Shown one piece after another: positions 62,101 through 64,000 of a DNA stretch of 64,000 nt. The DNA lies in the NCBI GenBank assembly GCA_964489525.1, contig CAZAYY010000012.1:1-64000 (forward strand), given 5' to 3'. Both the position numbers and the translations under genes were made by a program. Each line of letters begins with the position of its first letter. Within the stretch, counting starts at the first letter, position 1. The notes beneath the pieces were generated by a model that was not told the origin of the DNA, made no database searches, and saw nothing but the letters and a program-made list of their open reading frames with translations. The stretch is from CAZAYY01 sp964489525. GTDB lineage: Bacteria > Chloroflexota > Anaerolineae > Anaerolineales > JABWBV01.

Positions 62101-63845
62101 CCGATATCGCCCAAACTGCCCGGCTGCATTTTTTACGCACAGCCGAACTAAACCGGCAGCGCGGCGCAGTCGCTGAAGAACTCCTGTCTATGGCCAGCGT
62201 GGCAGATATCGCCCTTGCATCTGGCGACTTAAAAGAAGTAGAACAGCTGCTTCCCCAACTGCGCAAATTATCACAGGCAATAGACCACTCCAGCTCTGAA
62301 AACACTCCCCCGCTTTCCCAGGCATCCAGCCGGAAATCGGCTGGTTTGCAGGTGGACGTCATTGAAAGCCAGCTGCTCTCCCTCAAGGGGCAGTGGTATG
62401 AAGCGCTGCGATTAAAACGCGCCTGCAGGATGGAAGCCCGCCGGCGCGGCGACTTACAAACCCTGGCCGCTGTCAATACCGGCCTGGGGCTTACCCTGCT
62501 GGAACTCAGCCACTGGGAGAAATTAGAAGCCTGGGACGAAGCTGAAAACGCCCTGCGTGAGGCCATTCGCATTGGAAAACTGGGCCTGGGTTCACTGCGG
62601 TCCACCGAATATCTGTTGGCGTTGGTCCAGGCCGCTCGGGGCAGCCTGGACGAGGCCAGCCAAATCACCAATGGGCAAGCCAACCATATGGGCCAGGTCA
62701 TCATCGGCAGTAAAGCCATTGCAACAGGCCCCAAAGCCAACGCCCCGGTTACCGAAGCCATGCGGCTTTGGGCCAGTGCAAACATTGCCCTCAAACAGCA
62801 GCGCTGGAAAGAAGCCAGCGATCTTTATGAAGCCTCTGCTTCGATCTATTTGCTGGCTGGAATGCGCTGGTTTTGGGCACGGGTGCTGCTGGATTGGAGC
62901 CAGATGTACATCACCCATACCCTCTTCATTCCCAACGCGCCCACCACCCTGCCCAAAGCTCAGGAACTGCTGCAGCAAGCCCAAAGAGCGTTTGCCGAAA
63001 TTGGCGCCCAACACTACATGGGTTTAGCCACCCGGCTGCTGGAAGAACTCAGCGCAGAAACCATTGCCCAGGCGCTGGCCTACCAACAAGATTCACAAGA
63101 ACTGGCTGCTGCCGGGCGCATCCAGGAAACCCTGCTGCCATCCGAAGCGCCCATTCTACCTGGATGGCAATTTGCTGTGGATCTGCACCCGGCGCGGGTC
63201 ACCTCAGGTGATTTTTACGATTTCATCCCGCTTTCGGGCAACCGCCTGGGGATTGTGATTGCAGATGTCGCCGATAAAGGGGCCGGGGCTGCCCTGTTTA
63301 TGGCGCTTACGCGGACCTTGATCCGCACCTATGCAATTGAATATCCAGATTCCCCTGAGCGAGTGCTTAGCGCAGCCAGCCGTCGTATCCTTTCCGACAC
63401 CAATTCAAGCCTTTTTGTGACCATGTTTTACGGGATTTTAGACCCACAACGCGGCAGCCTGATGTATTGCAATGCAGGCCACAACCCGCCATACCTCTAC
63501 CGCACTGCCCAACTCCAACCCGAACCCCTGGTCCGGACCGGTGTGCCCCTGGGGTTGTTTGAAGAAGCAACCTGGGAAAAAGCCAATGTTCAGTTTAATC
63601 CTGGCGATTTACTCGTTTTATATTCTGACGGCATCCCCGACGCTTTGAACGAACAAAATATCCTGTTTGGCGAAGACCGGCTCCAGGGCGCCATTCGCAA
63701 ATTACGCACCCAGTCTTCCCCCACGGGCCAATTTGCCCAGGCGATATTGAACGGCATTCTAAACGCCCTGCATGCCTTCGCTGGTCCAATCCCATTCAAT
63801 GACGATACCACCCTGATGGTGATGTACCGTGACCCCATTTCTTAA
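59172..63845 (+). CDS. Zinc ribbon / class III nucleotide cyclase / NTPase / TPR / SpoIIE-type phosphatase fusion
   Basis: 1,557 residues. Start set at ATG 59172; ATG 59190 is also possible and neither has a strong ribosome-binding site. Two zinc ribbons (about 7-60; CRECNFTN..CSNC and CPNCQVEN..CMYC). A class III cyclase domain (about 90-265): metal Asp in FMDIVNYS and GDSMIAFFG; the substrate-lysine position is Arg (ARLIGD) and YTYTDPSGLVNLAVRL replaces the usual G-D-x-VN. An ORC/MalT-like STAND NTPase (about 300-700): GDPGLGKTRL and VIVLENIHWAD. TPR-type helices (about 740-1290). A PP2C/SpoIIE phosphatase (about 1310-1557) with SGDFYDF, ADVADKGAGAAL, NAGHNPPYL and YSDGIPDA, all intact. It could make a cyclic nucleotide or merely bind one and dephosphorylate Ser/Thr on a partner. 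Followed after 11 bp by a hydrolase gene. Confidence 0.9.
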   Translation: MIDYDTMECRECNFTNPENARFCSNCGTALRQRCPNCQVENAAGVRYCMYCGHNLRTNTPLDENRHTRLAAAVPARLMEKVRSAAHLAGERRTVTVVFMDIVNYSQLVQQIGDEAGRTLTTEVFDRLAPVIYRYEGTVARLIGDSMIAFFGAPVAHEDDPVRAAWAALECIQKANHLAEDIRRQYNIQFSIRACLNTGPVVIGALGEDLRYTYTDPSGLVNLAVRLKFVSQPGQVLLSENTHRFISGLFETTELGTIEVTVPTHAQVPAPKNEQGPVRVFALVKPRNQVTEAPEQQRFRSPLVGRETELTTLLQLTRTVQAGLGRAVLIVGDPGLGKTRLLREWKARLLIKETRWAESPSLGLSPEPGPSNGFAAAVQWYEGHCYSYIQERAYQLLNDLLRNILGVSIIAPEHEVRQGLLSLCKRLFGEQYTETYASLAHLMLVKLDEVQQTTLQSLSVDDPQALQNQYALSLQRLLVGLAGLSPLVIVLENIHWADPASATLLSRLFSLVYNEPILFCMAARPVRESTGWRLAETARETLGSSLTMLTLSTLKPEDNLKLVHHLLGSETAPESIRQSILRHAEGNPLYTEEIIRMFVDQEVIREKNGKWISGTANRLVRIPDNLQGLLQARIDRLPEDVKYTLKVASVIGRRFTVRVVARIMGMENDRAALIRNLNALEAAGLLRVFEVEPELMYIHQHILVREAAYTSILDEDRRRLHAITGEILEETYQNRLQDVAPRLAGHFREGGDVVRACKYYRMAGETAMASFANIEAEGYFRSGLALANAEPNNLENRATLLIALGRALSRQSNYEEAIQHWLQAIELYKQLGDLDNMARQYAHVARNASHLNDYPLCLRYCQEGLQAVNSLTESHGLAALLHETARAYHFNGYPKEARELCEKSLEMAGRLNAVDIQADALATYGILPNLEPEQALASLEKAVELAESAGLLRIAARAHHNLGAMLRSIQNDQMNPSPDIAQTARLHFLRTAELNRQRGAVAEELLSMASVADIALASGDLKEVEQLLPQLRKLSQAIDHSSSENTPPLSQASSRKSAGLQVDVIESQLLSLKGQWYEALRLKRACRMEARRRGDLQTLAAVNTGLGLTLLELSHWEKLEAWDEAENALREAIRIGKLGLGSLRSTEYLLALVQAARGSLDEASQITNGQANHMGQVIIGSKAIATGPKANAPVTEAMRLWASANIALKQQRWKEASDLYEASASIYLLAGMRWFWARVLLDWSQMYITHTLFIPNAPTTLPKAQELLQQAQRAFAEIGAQHYMGLATRLLEELSAETIAQALAYQQDSQELAAAGRIQETLLPSEAPILPGWQFAVDLHPARVTSGDFYDFIPLSGNRLGIVIADVADKGAGAALFMALTRTLIRTYAIEYPDSPERVLSAASRRILSDTNSSLFVTMFYGILDPQRGSLMYCNAGHNPPYLYRTAQLQPEPLVRTGVPLGLFEEATWEKANVQFNPGDLLVLYSDGIPDALNEQNILFGEDRLQGAIRKLRTQSSPTGQFAQAILNGILNALHAFAGPIPFNDDTTLMVMYRDPIS

Positions 63846-63856
63846 TTTGAAAGACG

Positions 63857-64000
63857 ATGACCACAAGCAACCATTCCCCAAACTCCACCCTGGTCTCAGG
63901 AGCACATACTTTTTTACTACCTGGAAAGCCTGGAGGCCCTTTGCAAGGAGCCGGGGTCATCCTGGCCCACGGCTTCACCAGCAGTCCCGATGAAATGGCC
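63857..64000 (+). CDS. Alpha/beta hydrolase, 3' end outside window
   Basis: Only 48 codons from the ATG are present (GAAAGACG just upstream). Residues include PGGPLQGAGVILAHGFTSSP, where HGF marks the oxyanion region of alpha/beta hydrolases such as carboxylesterases or monoacylglycerol lipases. The catalytic Ser/Asp/His lie beyond the edge. It is probably co-transcribed with the fusion protein upstream. Confidence 0.7.
   Translation, partial: MTTSNHSPNSTLVSGAHTFLLPGKPGGPLQGAGVILAHGFTSSPDEMA

Overview
This 64 kb window is a gene-dense bacterial chromosome segment of moderately high GC. It most resembles a filamentous anaerobic Chloroflexota of the Anaerolineae type. That placement is inferred from gene style: Pro/Thr-rich lipoproteins, Tat-type L,D-transpeptidases, secreted proteins ending in a Leu-Pro-(Leu/Met)-Val motif, large cyclase/NTPase/TPR proteins, DUF5671 proteins and S9 peptidases. 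No rRNA, tRNA or CRISPR array was seen.

Layout. 1-2.0 kb: the 5' part of a fused NuoE/NuoF-type NADH flavoprotein gene behind a small HTH regulator (minus strand). 2.3-9.1 kb: an envelope lipoprotein, an FG-GAP secreted protein, a zinc-ribbon membrane protein and comEC. 9.1-12.4 kb: an MgtC/DUF4010 membrane protein, a NAD-kinase-like protein and an SPFH protein under a near-consensus promoter. 12.5-16.2 kb: a DnaJC28-like protein translationally coupled to a membrane-anchored peroxiredoxin-like gene, then an HD hydrolase, sixA and a DegT-type aminotransferase. The peroxiredoxin-like gene has an in-frame TGA exactly where the first redox-active cysteine belongs, so it is a candidate selenoprotein. 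16.3-26.8 kb: a parvulin lipoprotein pair, plsC, a GAF protein, and an overlapping operon dnaN / PEP-pyruvate-binding protein / deoxynucleoside kinase, followed by a four-unit DUF5671 membrane protein. 26.9-27.3 kb: a multi-hairpin intergenic repeat. 27.4-32.3 kb: an S9 peptidase, a PCu(A)C copper chaperone, and an operon of an unknown protein, a rhodanese and an L,D-transpeptidase. 32.6-39.0 kb: a complete type I restriction-modification operon (hsdM-hsdS-HEPN-hsdR) carrying an embedded HEPN-like gene. 39.4-52.7 kb: one 4,418-residue secreted repeat protein. 52.7-56.6 kb: a lipoprotein plus two L,D-transpeptidases and a small membrane protein. 56.9-64 kb: a prolyl oligopeptidase, a zinc ribbon/cyclase/NTPase/TPR/SpoIIE-phosphatase fusion, and the start of an alpha/beta hydrolase.

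Two families of short non-coding, hairpin-rich dispersed repeats are visible. Family A has copies at about 2.1 and 56.7 kb, each flanked by about 10-bp direct repeats. Family B has copies at about 12.4, 18.2 and 32.4 kb; its central stem shows paired base changes between copies, and two copies have flanking direct repeats. Both look like small non-autonomous mobile elements.

The strongest candidates for something new are the UGA-containing peroxiredoxin-like gene (13.0-13.8 kb), the two repeat families, the HEPN gene inside the type I operon, and the giant protein with its tripled cassette and shared C-terminal motif. All calls come from reading the sequence; no database search was possible.
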